Source: Gaiellasilicea sp963763755 (GTDB taxonomy: Bacteria; Actinomycetota; Thermoleophilia; Gaiellales; Gaiellaceae). From it: 64,000 nucleotides of DNA. Made by a program: the position numbers and the translations under genes. The notes beneath the pieces are model-generated. The model was not told the origin of the DNA. It searched no databases and saw only the letters and a program-made list of their open reading frames with translations. Each line of letters opens with the position of its first letter. The first letter of the stretch is position 1. The DNA is taken from positions 1-64,000 of the forward strand of contig CAVXQE010000001.1 of NCBI GenBank assembly GCA_963763755.1, in the 5' to 3' direction. Positions 20,293-32,286 of the stretch are shown piece after piece.

Positions 20293-21121
20293 CGTACTCC
20301 GCCGCGCCTGGACCCGATACCGAGCGCCGCGCCCGCTCGCCGACTGGCGAGCATGGCGGCCGCGGATTGGGCCGATCTGGTCGCCGAGCTCGACCGCTGG
20401 GGCGAGGCGGGCCGGATCGCGACGCTGTGGTGGCGCGACGACGATGCGGTTGCCGCGACCCCGGAGCTTGCGACGTTGTTGCGGATCGCGGGCGGGACGC
20501 CGGTTGCGCTGGCGGTGATCCCGGCACTGCGCGACCGCGGATTTGGCCGCTGCTCTCGCCGGCGCGCCCGCGGCCGCGAGTGCTGCAGCACGGCTGGCGT
20601 CACGCGAACCGCGGCCAGCGGCAAGAAGAGCGAGTACCCGAGCGGCCTGTCCGCTTCGTCGCGGCAGCCGAGATTGCGGCCGGACGGGACCGTCTCGCCG
20701 CGCTGTTCGGGTCGCGCGCGCTGCCGGTGTTCGTGCCGCCGTGGAACCGCATCGCGCCAGAGCTGCTCGCCGTCGCTCGCCGCTTCCGGTATCGCGGCCG
20801 TCTCGACGATCGCCTCGCCGACAAAACCCGGAAATTCGGCCGCCATGCCGACCGGACTCGGCGCAATCGACGTCCATGTCGATCTAACCGATTGGAAGGG
20901 CGGCCGGCGGTTTATTGGCGACGGCGGCGGCGCTTGGCGGGCTCGTTTTCTGGCTGCGCCGCGCGCCGGCTCGGCAATGCCGCCGCTGCCGGTCCGATCG
21001 GCATTCTGACGCACCATCTGATAATGGATCGCGAGACGGCGGCCTTTGTCGCAGCACTGCAAGAGCGGTCACCGGCCATCGCGCTGCGCGCTGGGTCGAT
21101 ATTGCCGAACTGTTGCGATGA
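20289..21121 (+). CDS. Polysaccharide deacetylase family protein
   Basis: NodB-like carbohydrate esterase fold. IATLWWRDDDAVAATPELAT holds the paired acidic residues near the metal. GGTPVALAVIPALADRGLAA, VLQHGWRHANR (the His of the metal triad region), LPVFVPPWNRIAPELLA and GILTHHLIMDRETAAFVAAL follow. Proteins of this arrangement accompany glycosyltransferases and trim N-acetyl groups from nascent glycans. Many one-base insertions, so the exact residue count is approximate. Translationally coupled to both neighbours through ATGA overlaps. Confidence 0.75.
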
Positions 21122-21676
21122 CAACGCACGAACAGGCGCCGGAGGCGCAGGAGCGGGGCCAGCCGCCATCTTTATCCGGCGTCGGCGATGATCGGCGATT
21201 ATCTGCGCGCCGCGGCCGGGCTGGTGCCGACCGGGGCGATCTTCGCGACGATGCCGGTCGCGCCGGTTCCGGCGACGCTGCTCGGCGGCTTCGCGATCGA
21301 TTTTCGGGATTTTCGGCTTGCGCACGGCGCTGCGCCACAACACAAGCATCGAAATGACCGATACCGAGATTCGGGCGCATGGTCTGTCGCCAATGGCCTC
21401 ATCGAGCGCACGATCTGCCTGGGCCGAACTCGACCGCCTGCGCTTGTCCTACTTCTCGACGCGCCGCGACCGCAAGAGCGGCTGGATGCAGCTCGAACTG
21501 GCCGGCGGCGGCGCCAGGCTGAGCCTCGACAGCCGCATCGCCGGGTTCGGCGAGGTCGTGCGGCGCGCCGCCGACGCGGCCGCACGAGCGTCAATTGCAG
21601 GTCAGCGAAGTCAACCGCCGCCAATCTCGAAGCGCTGGGGGTCAGGGTGCCCGAATGGCAGATCGAGCACCGTTGA
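21118..21676 (+). CDS. Conserved hypothetical membrane protein of the glycan operon
   Basis: About 185 residues after frame repair. The N-terminus is polar (MTTHEQAPEAQERGQP). Two hydrophobic stretches follow (YLRAAAGLVPTGAIFATMPV and APVPATLLGGFAIIFGIFGL). The soluble tail has RLSYFSTRRDRKSGWMQLEL, GGGARLSLDSRIAGFGEVV and RVPEWQIEHR, which resembles a PH-like beta domain. No enzymatic motif. Its start overlaps the deacetylase stop, and its end overlaps the next start, so it is probably part of the same pathway. Confidence 0.6.
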
Positions 21677-23585
21677 ACGACCTGCTGCGGGTCGAGGACC
21701 TGCACGTCCAGTTCGCGACCCCGGCCGGGGCCATCCGGGCGGTCAGAGGGGTCAGCTTCCGCATGCGTCCGGCGACGACGCTGGCCGTGGTCGGCGAGTC
21801 CGGCTCGGGCAAGTCGGTGCTGAGCCAGAGCATCCTGCGCATCCTGCCGCGCAACGGCGCGATCACGCAGGGGCGCGATCCTGTTCGCCGATCCGCGCGA
21901 TGCCGGGGCGCCGATCGACCTGGCGCAACTGCCGGCCGACGGGCCGCAGATGCGGGCGATCCGCGGCGGCCGCATCTCGATCATCTTTCAGGAGCCGATG
22001 AGTTCGCTGTCGCCGCTGCATACGATCGGCGACCAGGTCAGCGAGGCGCTGCGGCTGCATCGCCGCGTCACGGTCGCCGAGGCCAAGGAGCTGACAGTCG
22101 AGATGCTGCGCCTGGTCGGCTTTCCCGACGGAGCGCGGGCCTGGCGCAGCTATCCGTTCGAGCTGTCGGGCGGTCTGCGGCAGCGCGCGATGATCGCGAT
22201 GGCGCTGGTCTGCCGGCCGGCCCTGCTGATCGCCGACGAGCCGACGACCGCTCTCGACGTGACGATCCAGGCGCAGATCCTGAAGCTGATCGTCGAGTTG
22301 CAGCAGCGAACTCGGCATGGCCGTGCTGCTGATCACGCACGATCTCGGCGTGGTCGCCAACGTCGCCGACGAGATCGTCGTCATGTATCGCGGCGAGGTC
22401 ATGGAGAGCGGCACGCTTTCCGACATATTCGAGCGCGCCGCAGCACCCCTATCTGCGGGCCTTGCTGCGGGCGGTGCCGCGCTTCGACATGAAACCCGGC
22501 GAGCGGCTGCAGCCGATCCGCAACATCCCGCCGGGCGACGCGCCGCATCTGATGGCGGAGGTGCCGGCGGTTGCCGAGCGGCCGGGCACGCCGCTGCTCG
22601 AATGCGTCGATATCCGCAAGAGCTTCAGGCTGCGCAGCGGCGGCATGTTCCGGGCCGGCGGCGGTCCGCGGGTCATGGCGGTCGACGGCGTCAGCCTGCG
22701 GATCGCGCGCGGCGAGTGTCTCGGTCTCGTCGGCGAGAGCGGTTGCGGCAAGACGACGTTGAGCAAGATATTGATGCGGGCGGTGCCGCCCGATTCGGGC
22801 TCGCATCACCTTCAACGATCGCGGTATCCCGACGGACGTGCTGGCGCTCGATGGCGACGCGCTGACGCGCTTCCGCCGCCGGGTGCAGTTCATCTTCCAG
22901 GACCCGTTCGGGTCGCTGAACCCGCGCATGACGGTCGGCGACATCATCGCCGAGCCGCTGATCATCCACGACGTCGGCGACGCGCGAACCCGCGCCGAGC
23001 TGGTTTCCGAGCTGCTCGCGCTGGTCGGGTTGCACGACGCGCGATCGGCGCCGCTATCCGCACAGCTTCTCGGGCGGGCAGCGGCAGCGCATCGGCATCG
23101 CCCGCGCGCTGGCGCTGCGGCCGGAGCTGGTGATCTGCGACGAGCCGGTGTCGGCGCTCGACGTCTCGATCCAGGCGCAGATCCTGAATCTGCTGCTTGA
23201 TCTGCAAAAGAAACTCGGCCTGACCTACCTCTTCATTTCGCACAATCTCGCGGTCGTCGATTACGTCGCGGACCGGATCGCGGTCATGTGCGCCGGGCGC
23301 ATCGTCGAGATCGCGCCGCGCGGCGTGCTGTTCCGCGATCCCGTCCACCCCTATACCCAGTCGCTGATTGCCGCGATCCCGACCCCGGATCCGCAGCATC
23401 GCCTCGATTTCGAGAGGCTGATCGAGGGACGCGCCTCGAACCCGGCGGCGTGGCCGGAACCGTTCCGGCGCACGCCGGGAGAGCCGATGCCGCTGATCGA
23501 GATGTCGCCGGGCCATTATGTCGCGGCCGGCTCGATGCCGTTGCGACCGGCGGTCCGCCTGGCCGGCGTCGGCGCGGATGGCTGA
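21655..23585 (+). CDS. Dipeptide/oligopeptide ABC transporter, fused double ATPase (YejF-like)
   Basis: Two complete nucleotide-binding domains in one chain of about 640 residues. The first has Walker A VVGESGSGKSVLSQSIL, signature ELSGGLRQRAMIAMALVCRP and Walker B LLIADEPTTALDVTIQAQIL. The second has LVGESGCGKTTLSKILM, SFSGGQRQRIGIARALALRP and LVICDEPVSALDVSIQAQIL. Each ends in the oligopeptide-specific tail (HPYLRALLRAVP, HPYTQSLIAAIP). Extra bases near 21,880, 22,308, 22,440, 22,800 and 23,045. No permease or binding-protein gene adjoins it; a binding protein lies at 26.8 kb. Confidence 0.88.
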
Positions 23586-24183
23586 GGGACGGGGAGCCGG
23601 CCGCGCTATCGGGGCGGCGCGTCATTCGGCCGACCCGATCGAGATCGAAGCCTACGGCCCCGTCGCGCGCGCGGTGCATTGGGCCGTGGCGGCGCTCGCC
23701 GTCGCCGTCGTGACGCTCGGCTGGGCGATGACCGGCGCGCCGCGCGGCGGCGATTCGCGCGAGGTGCTGCTCTCCCTGCACCGCTCCGTCGGAGTGCTGA
23801 TTCTGGCGTTGATGGTGTTCCGCGTCTTGTGGCGCCTGACGCACCCGCCGCCGCCGCTCCCCGCCGGGTTTCCGAGGCTGGAGGCAGCGGCGGCGCACGC
23901 CGATCACGCGCTGCTCTATGTCGTATTCCTCGTCATGCCGCTGACCGGACTCCTGAACGCCGCCGCCGCCGGGCATCCGGTCAGCGTTTTCGGCCTGTTC
24001 GCGATCCCGCCGCTTCTCCGGGAGGACCCGATTCTGGCGCAGCTCGCGGTCGCAATTCATCTGGTCGGCCAGTTTGCCGTCTATGCCCTGGTCGCGGTTC
24101 ATGTCGCCGCGGCGCTGATGCACCGCTTTGTCCGGCGCAACCGCATCCTCGATCGCATGCTGCCGCTGCGCCGGCTGCGGTAG
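23578..24183 (+). CDS. Cytochrome b561 family membrane protein
   Basis: Four-helix di-haem quinol-type electron carrier. After a short cytoplasmic start come VARAVHWAVAALAVAVVTLG (haem His in AVHW), LLSLHRSVGVLILALMVFRV (second His), HADHALLYVVFLVMPLTGLL and VAIHLVGQFAVYALVAVHVA with two more His residues. The pattern fits the CybB type. One intact frame; the start ATG overlaps the end of the ABC gene by eight bases. Partner dehydrogenase not evident nearby. Confidence 0.85.
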   Translation: MAEGRGAGRAIGAARHSADPIEIEAYGPVARAVHWAVAALAVAVVTLGWAMTGAPRGGDSREVLLSLHRSVGVLILALMVFRVLWRLTHPPPPLPAGFPRLEAAAAHADHALLYVVFLVMPLTGLLNAAAAGHPVSVFGLFAIPPLLREDPILAQLAVAIHLVGQFAVYALVAVHVAAALMHRFVRRNRILDRMLPLRRLR

Positions 24184-24251
24184 CGCTGGGGAAGAGGTTC
24201 GCTTAGGCTGGGCGGGACCGGGTGCGCGTTCGTGCGCGAGCCGGGATCGGA

Positions 24252-24953
24252 ATGTCGGTTGGGGGTTGCATGCATTCCCGTTGCAGGGTGCTGATCGTCG
24301 ATCCGGATGCGTTACGCCGGCGCTGTCTGGTCGATCAGCTCGAACGCGATGGCGAGTTCGCCGGCATCGACTGCAACAGCGCCGCGGCTGCGCTGCGACG
24401 CGTGCGGCGCGGGCGATTCGCCGCGGCCGTGATCGAGGGCGCGCTGCCCGATCGGCACGCCATCGATCTGTGCCGCGATCTCCGCAGCGCCGGGATCGCC
24501 GGTCCGATCGTCGTTCTGGCATCGCCCGATGCCGATGCCGACCGGGCGGCCGCGCTGGCCGCGGGTGCTACCGACTGGCTGGTTAAACCGATCCGGATCG
24601 GCGAGTTGCTGGCGCGGCTGCGCGCCGGCCTGCGTGACATCGAGACCGGAGCCGCGCGCGCTGACGATCGGCCCCTATCTGTTTCGGCCGAGGGCCAAGC
24701 TGCTGAGCGATGCCGCGGGGAATCGCAAGGTCCGGCTGACCGAGAAGGAAACGGCGATCCTCGAATTCCTGTACCGCGCCGGTCGGCGATCGGCCGCGAC
24801 ACGCTGCTCGGCGAGGTCTGGGGCTACAATGCCGGCGTCGCGACGCATACGCTCGAAACCTATGTCTACCGTCTGCGGCGCAAGATCGAGCGCGACCCGG
24901 CCAACGCCGAGATCCTCGTTACCGAGCCCGGCGGCTATCGCCTGCTGCCGTGA
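24252..24953 (+). CDS. OmpR-type response regulator with Glu at the phosphorylation position
   Basis: The receiver domain spans about residues 6-125: RVLIVDPDALRRRCLVDQ with the acidic pair, then FAAAVIEGALPDRHAIDLC, where alignment to PhoB puts Glu in place of the phospho-accepting Asp. VVLASPDADADRAAALAAGA and the conserved Lys in WLVKPIRIGELLARL follow. The winged-helix domain shows KVRLTEKETAILEFLYRAG, EVWGYNAGVATHTLETYVYR and LRRKIERDPANAEILVTEPG. No histidine kinase gene is beside it. Frame changes near 24,660 and 24,785. The start could also be ATG 24270. Confidence 0.8.
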   Translation: MSVGGCMHSRCRVLIVDPDALRRRCLVDQLERDGEFAGIDCNSAAAALRRVRRGRFAAAVIEGALPDRHAIDLCRDLRSAGIAGPIVVLASPDADADRAAALAAGATDWLVKPIRIGELLARLRAGLRDIETGAARADDRPLSVSAEGQAAERCRGESQGPADREGNGDPRIPVPRRSAIGRDTLLGEVWGYNAGVATHTLETYVYRLRRKIERDPANAEILVTEPGGYRLLP

Positions 24954-24979
24954 GTAAAGGAGGCGCTGCCTGCCGGCGC

Positions 24980-26524
24980 TCAGCGCCGCCGCGCGCCTTC
25001 CGTCGCCGCTGTACCCGCGTGCGATCGACACGGCGTAGCGTCCGCGTACCGGCTCGGATCGTCGTCAGCGGGATCAGCTCGGCGAATTCCGGGCGCATCT
25101 CGTCGAACAGATTGTGCACCGTGACGGCGAGAAAATCCTCGCCGCGATGGTCACCGATATTGTTGACGAGCCGGTACTGGTCGGTAATGCCGGGAATCGG
25201 GTTCCACTCGACCGCACCGAACGGGTGCGGCCGCACATAATAGATCAGCGCCGCCAGCAGCTCGCGATCGTCGGCCAGCAGCGTCAATCCGGGGTGCGCC
25301 GCGAGCAGCTGGGATACCTGCATCGCCCAGTTCCTGCCACCCGCGCAGGCGGTGCAGCGGATCGTACTTGGCCGGAACGCGGATGCCGGCGGAAGCGAGC
25401 GCGTCGGTCGCGCCGAACGCGACGACCGCGATCGCGATATTGATCGCCACCGAGGCGCCGACCCAGCGCCGCTCCAGCCTTGCGCGAGCATCCAGCCGAC
25501 CACCAGCACGCTCGCCGACACATAGGCCGGCGCCGCCCAGTTCGGCTGGGCCCGCGACAGCCAGCTCAGGCACAGCATCATCGCCAGGCTCGGCAGCGCA
25601 AACACGGCGAGCAGGAGGGCGCGCGGTTCCTCAAGAAGCCGCGGGCGCGCCAGCGATCGCCAGCAGCGCGGCGAAGAGCAGCGGCCCGGCCACCGCGAAT
25701 TGCGAGCCCAGGAATTCGAGAAACGCCTCCGGATGCACGAGACCGCGCGACAGACCGGCATTGTCGCGGACGTGCAGATAGCTGACGAACCCGTTGCTCC
25801 AGTTCCACCACAGATTCGGCAAATAGAGCAGCACCGCGATCCCGGCCGCGCCGAGCAGCGGCCGCAAATGCCGCCGCTCGCCCGGAACCAGCAGCACGAA
25901 GCCGAACGCCGAGATCAGCCAGTAGACCATCGCGTATTTCGCGAGCAGCCCGAGACCGGCGGCGATCCCGGCCGCGATCCACCAGACCGCGACCGTCCGA
26001 CCTCGCGCGCCCGGACAAAGGCATAGAGCGCCGCCGCCCAGCACGGCAGCAAGCGCGGCATCGGTCGAGATGACGTAAGCCGACAGCGACACGCCGGGCG
26101 CCGTCAGATAGGCGAGCGCCGCCCAGAACCCGACCCTGTCCGTCATAGAGCCGCGCTCCGATCGCGTAGACAAACCCGGCCGCGACGGCGTGCAGCAGCG
26201 GGGCCGAGAGACGGATCGCGAACTCGCCGTCGCCGAAGACGGAGGTTGTCAGCGCGATCAGCCACGCGATCAGCGGCGGCTTCGAGTAGTAGCCGAAGGC
26301 CGGGTGCTGTCGCCCAGAACCAGTATTGCGCCTCGTCCGGATACAGATCGGCCGGCTGCACGGCGAGCCAGACCAGCCGCGCCGCCGTGATCGCCGCGAC
26401 CGCAGCAAGCAGCAGCAACGTAGAGCGCGAAACGCCCCGCGCGGATCGGCGGCGATGCCGGGCGCGGTCTCCGGCGACAGCTGCCCTTCGACAGGCTGGC
26501 CTTCGATAGGCTGACAGTGTGCAT
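24980..26524 (-). CDS. Glycosyltransferase family 39 (ArnT/PMT-like) integral membrane protein
   Basis: Polyprenyl-phosphate-sugar-dependent transferase with many membrane segments. The first loop carries the catalytic acidic pair in LYPDEAQYWFWA, followed by QHPAFGYYSKPPLIAWLIAL. Membrane helices include WWIAAGIAAGLGLLAKYAMV, AMVYWLISAFGFVLLVPGER and LLLAVFALPSLAMMLCLSWL, then the family motif LSRAQPNWAAPAYVSASVLV. The periplasmic tail is LLADDRELLAALIYYVRP and PLTTIRAGTRT. Several frame changes; both ends are approximate (the stop at 24980 assumes one further insertion). Confidence 0.78.
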
Positions 26525-26825
26525 CGGACCCGGATCGGATTGCGGTGCCGCAGCATAGCAGCATCGCACCGCGATCCCGGAGCGACATCCCGCCCCGCTC
26601 CGCTCCCGCGCGGATCGAGACGATCGCTGCGCCCCTACGCCTTTGGTTGGGAGAATTTCACCACAGTCGCAGGCGCGTTCGGACGCGAAGGCTGGTCTAC
26701 AATGATGCGAAGCCTCGTCTTTCCGGCAATCGGGGATGACGACCCGCAACGAAAACCTATCGGGACGGAAACCCAATGATCACGATTCTCGCATCGCCGC
26801 GCGCAATCGAATCCTCGCCGGTTAC
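26525..26825. other. Gap between divergent genes, no gene seen
   Basis: About 300 bases separating the leftward GT39 gene from the rightward binding-protein gene. The stretch near 26,685-26,750 (gaagcctcgtctttccggcaatcggggatgacg region) resembles a decayed copy of the dispersed alphaproteobacterial repeat that ends in GGATGACG. Promoters for both genes should lie here but were not resolved. Confidence 0.35.
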
Positions 26826-28375
26826 ATGTACGGGATGACCCGCCGCGACCTGATGGCCGCGAGCGCCCTCGGGCTTCTCGCCGGCACGCCGCGCCTCGCC
26901 CGCGCCGCCGTGCCGCAAGGCCAGCTGACCTGGGCGGTTCACGTCTCGCTCGCGCCGACCTGGTTCGACCCGGCCGACACGCAGGCGGTCGATCACGCCG
27001 TTCATGGTGCTCTACGCGCTGCACGACGCGATGGTGAAGCCGATGCCGGGAACGCTCCAGGCGCCGTGCCTCGCCGAATCGTGGCAGATGTCGGAGGACG
27101 GCACGACCTGGGATTTCACGATCCGCGACGGCGCCAAATTCCACAACGGCGCGCCGGTGACCGCCGAGGACGTCAAGTTCTCGTTCGAGCGCTATCGCGG
27201 CGCCAACCAGGGATCCGCTCAAGGAACGCGTCGCGGCGATCGAGATTCCCGATGCGCGGCACGTGCGGTTCCGCCTGCACAAGCCCTGGCCCGATTTCCT
27301 GACCTTCTATTCGAGCGCCAGCGGCGCCGGATGGATCGTCCCGAAGAAATACGTCGAGGAGGTCGGGGACGAAGGGTTCAGGAAAGCACCGATCGGCGCC
27401 GGTCCGTACAAATTCGTGTCGTTCACCCCCGGCGTCGAACTCGTTCTGGAGGCTTTCGACGGCTACTGGCGCAAGACGCCGAATGTCAAGCGCCTGGTGA
27501 TGAAGGTTATCCCGGACGAGTCGACGCGCCTCGCCGCGCTGAAGGGCGAGGAGGTCGATATCGCCTATTCGATCCGCGGCGAACTTGCCGCGGAGCTGGA
27601 GCGCATGCCGGGACTGTCGATACAAGTCGGTCGTGCTGCAGGCGCCGAACTGGATCTATTTCCCGGAGCAATTCGACCCGAAATCGCCGTGGCACAAATT
27701 GCAGGTGCGGCAGGCCGCCAATCTCGCGCTCGATCGCGAGGGCATGAGCAAGGCGCTGTTTCTCGGCCGGTGCAAGATCAACAACAGCATCATCCCGAGC
27801 AGGTTCGAGTATTTCTGGCAGCCGCCGCCGGCCGTATTCGATGTGCGCGAAGGCGAGGAAGCTGATGGCCGAAGCGGGATATCCGAACGGGTTCGACGCC
27901 GGGCCGTTCTGGTGCGACAGCTCCTATGCGAATATCGGCGAGGTCTCGGTCGATTCGCTGTCGCAGATCGGCATCCGCACCAAGCTGCAGCCGATCGAGC
28001 GCGCCGCCTTCGCGTCCAATTACGCCGGCCAAGAAATACGACAAGGGCATCTTGCGCGGCGCCAGCGGCGCGTTCGGCAACGCCGCGACGCGGCTGGCCG
28101 CGTTCGTCGTCAAGGGCGGCTCGAACGTCTACGGCAGTTATCCCGATATCGACGAGCTTTACCCGCAGCAGGCCAACGAACTCGACCCGAAGAAGCGCGA
28201 GGCGATCCTGCACAAGATGCAGCAGCTCGTGCACGAAAAGGCGATCTACGCGCCGATCTGGCAGCTTGCCTTTCTCAGCGGGGTCGGACCGCGGGTCGGC
28301 GAAGGCGCCTTCGGCAGGATCGCCGGCTTCCCGTACACCGCGCCGTTCGAGGATTTGACGATACAGAAAGCCTGA
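26826..28375 (+). CDS. Peptide ABC transporter substrate-binding protein (SBP family 5), Tat-type signal
   Basis: Periplasmic oligopeptide-binding protein of the DppA/OppA type. The start MYGMTRRDLMAASALGLLAG contains a twin-arginine motif before an Ala-rich cleavage region (ARAAVPQ). The mature protein has LAESWQMSEDGTTWDFTIRD, GAKFHNGAPVTAEDVKFSFE (family signature), GYWRKTPNVKRLVMKVIPDE, TRLAALKGEEVDIAYSIRGE and NWIYFPEQFDPKSPWHKLQV. Extra bases near 26,990, 27,210, 27,625, 27,850 and 28,030. It may work with the YejF-like ATPase at 21.7 kb (inference; no permeases in the window). Confidence 0.83.
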
Positions 28376-28847
28376 GGAAGACCGAGGGCAGGGCGCTCGG
28401 AATCGGGCACCGCGACGGCGGGAAATTCCCTGCGGCAGGGAATTGTCTCGTTCCGGCGCCGGCCCCTGTCGGATTTATCTATTCTGGACAGGGACTTGGA
28501 GAAGATTTCCCTACGCTGGAAACAGGGAGATCGGCGGACCCGAACAGCGAGGCGAAGCGGTCGAGCAGAGAATTGCCGGCAGCCTATCCGGGAATTATGA
28601 CAGTGCATTGCCGCGCCTCGCCGCGTGTCGGTGAGGATACAGCATGCAATGCGATTACGGCAATTTTAGCGGCGTTCACGCCGGTGCCGAACGGGGCAAG
28701 GCTTCACCCGAGCCGGCGCTGACGACGGGTCCCGGTCTCAGGCAGGTGGTCTCAGGTCATCCGGCGCGGGCCGACAGGAGACCGTGGTTACGCAGGTCTT
28801 TGGTCCGTAGGGTCGCGGGGGCATTGCTCGCCATTGGAGAGGCCCCT
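28376..28847. other. 472-base gap with decayed repeat-like sequence
   Basis: No gene on either strand was accepted. Several motifs of the type gggaaattccct, ggacagggacttggagaag, ctggaaacagggag and gggaattatgac occur between 28,420 and 28,610. They resemble the dispersed AT-poor repeats (short NREF-coding type) scattered in some alphaproteobacteria. The right part (28,680-28,840) is featureless. Confidence 0.35.
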
Positions 28848-29344
28848 CTAATCCTGCTGCGCCCGCGCCAGATCGAGCAGGGGCAGCAGCGTCGGGAAGG
28901 TCGGATAGTGCCCGGCCTCGATCTCGGCGCGGGTGACCCAGGCGCAGGCCGCCGCGTCGTCGGCCGCAACGCCCTCGCCCGAGCGCCAGACGCCGCGCAC
29001 CGCGATCAGGATATAGTGGAACTGCACGCGGCCTTCTTCGTCGCGGCTGATCGCGTCATTGACGTTGAGGACACCGGCCGGCTCGGCGACGATCCCGGTC
29101 TCCTCCAGCAATTCGCGCATCGCGCCGTCGCCGACCGTCTCGCCGAGTTCGAGCACGCCGCCCGGAAACCCCCAGCGCCCGGCATTCGGCTGCTGCGCCC
29201 GCTGCACGATCAGTGCTCTGCTGCGCCGCGCAGCACGACCGCGAGCACGGCGACGATCGGCCGCTCCGGATAGCGCCGCGCCGCCCGCCGCGCTTCGAGA
29301 TCGGCGGCGGTCGGTTCGGCCCTCGTCTTCGGTTCCGTCGTCAT
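28848..29344 (-). CDS. NUDIX hydrolase
   Basis: The diagnostic NUDIX box is perfect: GVLELGETVGDGAMRELLEE followed by TGI. Upstream are PIVAVLAVVLRGAARALIVQ and NAGRWGFPGG; downstream are FHYILIAVRGVWRSGEGVAA and AACAWVTRAEIEAG. About 165 residues. The start MTTEPKTRAEPTAADLEARR (29344) lies in another frame, joined by one extra base near 29,215. Likely hydrolyses a nucleoside diphosphate derivative (ADP-ribose type by general look, not proven). Confidence 0.83.
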
Positions 29345-29404
29345 TGCCAGCGGCGCCGGGCGGGCTGGCCGGAGCGCAACCATTCCAGACAAATCTGCAC
29401 GAGT

Positions 29405-29929
29405 CTAACCGGTGGATTGACGGCGTGTTTGCCACGCCCTGCGGGCGGCGGCGCTTTTCTTGCGGGTGAGGGCGGCCTTGACGCCGGCATCCTTCATTCT
29501 TCCCTTGTGATCCGGCTTTCCCTTGGTCTTCTGCCAATGCTCCCGCAGACGCTTGACGGCGTCGATCGGGTATAGCCCGGCATCGTACATCCAGTGATGC
29601 GTGCCGCAGAGATAGGCCAAATTATCCGGATCGTTGTTGCCGGGCTTATGATCGAGATGGGCTACCGTCAGCGAGGCTGGCAGTTGCAATCCGCAAACGA
29701 CGCAGCAGCGGAACGGGTAATGCTCACTGGCAATCCTTCGCGCCTCTCCCTGCTTCCTGGAGAGCAGCCCTGCCTCGTCCGGTGACGGCGTCCGGCTCGT
29801 TGAAACACCCAGCTTCTCCGCGAGCGCGGGAGTCACAACCTCCGGGAGCGGGCGGAACTTTCTCAGGTCTTCGACCAGAAGTTCGCGAACCTCGCCCTCG
29901 TCATCCACCAGCGGCTTGGATTTTCTCAT
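29405..29929 (-). CDS. BrnA-like N-terminus fused to an HNH nuclease domain
   Basis: 174 residues in one intact frame. Residues 1-41 (MRKSKPLVDDEGEVRELLVE then DLRKFRPLPEVVTPALAEKL) match the conserved opening of BrnA antitoxins. The usual C-terminal ribbon-helix part is absent. Instead residues about 68-125 form an HNH fold: FRCCVVCGLQLPASLTVAHL, DHKPGNNDPDNLAYLCGTHH, WMYDAGLYPIDAVKRLREHW. They include paired Cys, the DH core and a final Cys-x-x-His-His. The tail is strongly basic. It overlaps the BrnT gene by 29 bases, as an antitoxin would. Function is inference. Confidence 0.7.
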   Translation of the reverse strand: MRKSKPLVDDEGEVRELLVEDLRKFRPLPEVVTPALAEKLGVSTSRTPSPDEAGLLSRKQGEARRIASEHYPFRCCVVCGLQLPASLTVAHLDHKPGNNDPDNLAYLCGTHHWMYDAGLYPIDAVKRLREHWQKTKGKPDHKGRMKDAGVKAALTRKKSAAARRAWQTRRQSTG

Positions 29930-30182
29930 ACCGCCTTATCTCTCTCGCGTTTGCCCGCCGGAAACTTATGACCCGAATACCGGTCGAGGTCTCTGTAAAG
30001 CACAGGACGTGCATTCGCCCTTCGAGGTATCCCAGCGCTATCTGCCGCGTTTCTCCATAATCATGGCGCACATCGATCCATAAGAGCGCGGTGCCGAAAT
30101 CAAAATCCTTCGCTTGCTCGAACGACAGCCCGCGCTCGCGAATATTTCGCTCGTTCTTCGCAGGATCGAAGCTGACCTCCAA
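29901..30182 (-). CDS. brnT: BrnT-family toxin (type II toxin-antitoxin)
   Basis: 93-residue ribonuclease-like toxin of the RelE/BrnT fold. It contains the family blocks VSFDPAKNERNIRERGLSFE, QAKDFDFGTALLWIDVRHDY, GETRQIALGYLEGRMHVLCF and TGIRVISFRRANAREIRRYE. The start is probably TTG at 30182 (LEVSFDP), because the only upstream ATG is out of frame. It lies 11 bases behind the thiC stop on the same strand and is followed at once by the BrnA-HNH gene. Frame intact. Confidence 0.85.
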   Translation of the reverse strand: MEVSFDPAKNERNIRERGLSFEQAKDFDFGTALLWIDVRHDYGETRQIALGYLEGRMHVLCFTETSTGIRVISFRRANAREIRRYEKIQAAGG

Positions 30183-30193
30183 TCCGCATGCCG

Positions 30194-32055
<1,862 letters not shown>

Positions 32056-32137
32056 CGACAGATCTCCGTTGCGCCGGTGAGGCGGCGATCCGGATGCGAT
32101 GCGGCGTATGGAGGAAACGGCGCTTGGCCGCAGCGTT

Positions 32138-32228
32138 CCTGTCCCTACGCCGGCACGACCCGGATCAGGTTCAAAGGGTTTCCGCGGACTCAGCGGTCTC
32201 TCAGCCCCTCCCTCGGGGCACCCCTTGG
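32138..32228 (-). promoter_or_regulatory. TPP riboswitch (THI element) ahead of thiC
   Basis: Read on the minus strand, the conserved pieces appear in order: GGGGTGCCCCGAGGGAGG, GGCTGAGA, then ACCCTTTGAACCTGATCCGG followed by GT, and GCCGGCGTAGGGA. These are the pyrimidine- and pyrophosphate-sensing helices of the thi-box. It lies about 85 bases before the thiC start and would reduce thiC expression when thiamin pyrophosphate is abundant. Confidence 0.95.
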
Positions 32229-32286
32229 AAGCCGGGATTACGACAGGTTGTCGCATTTCCGTCAAGCGCCGTCTCAATCGGCGACC

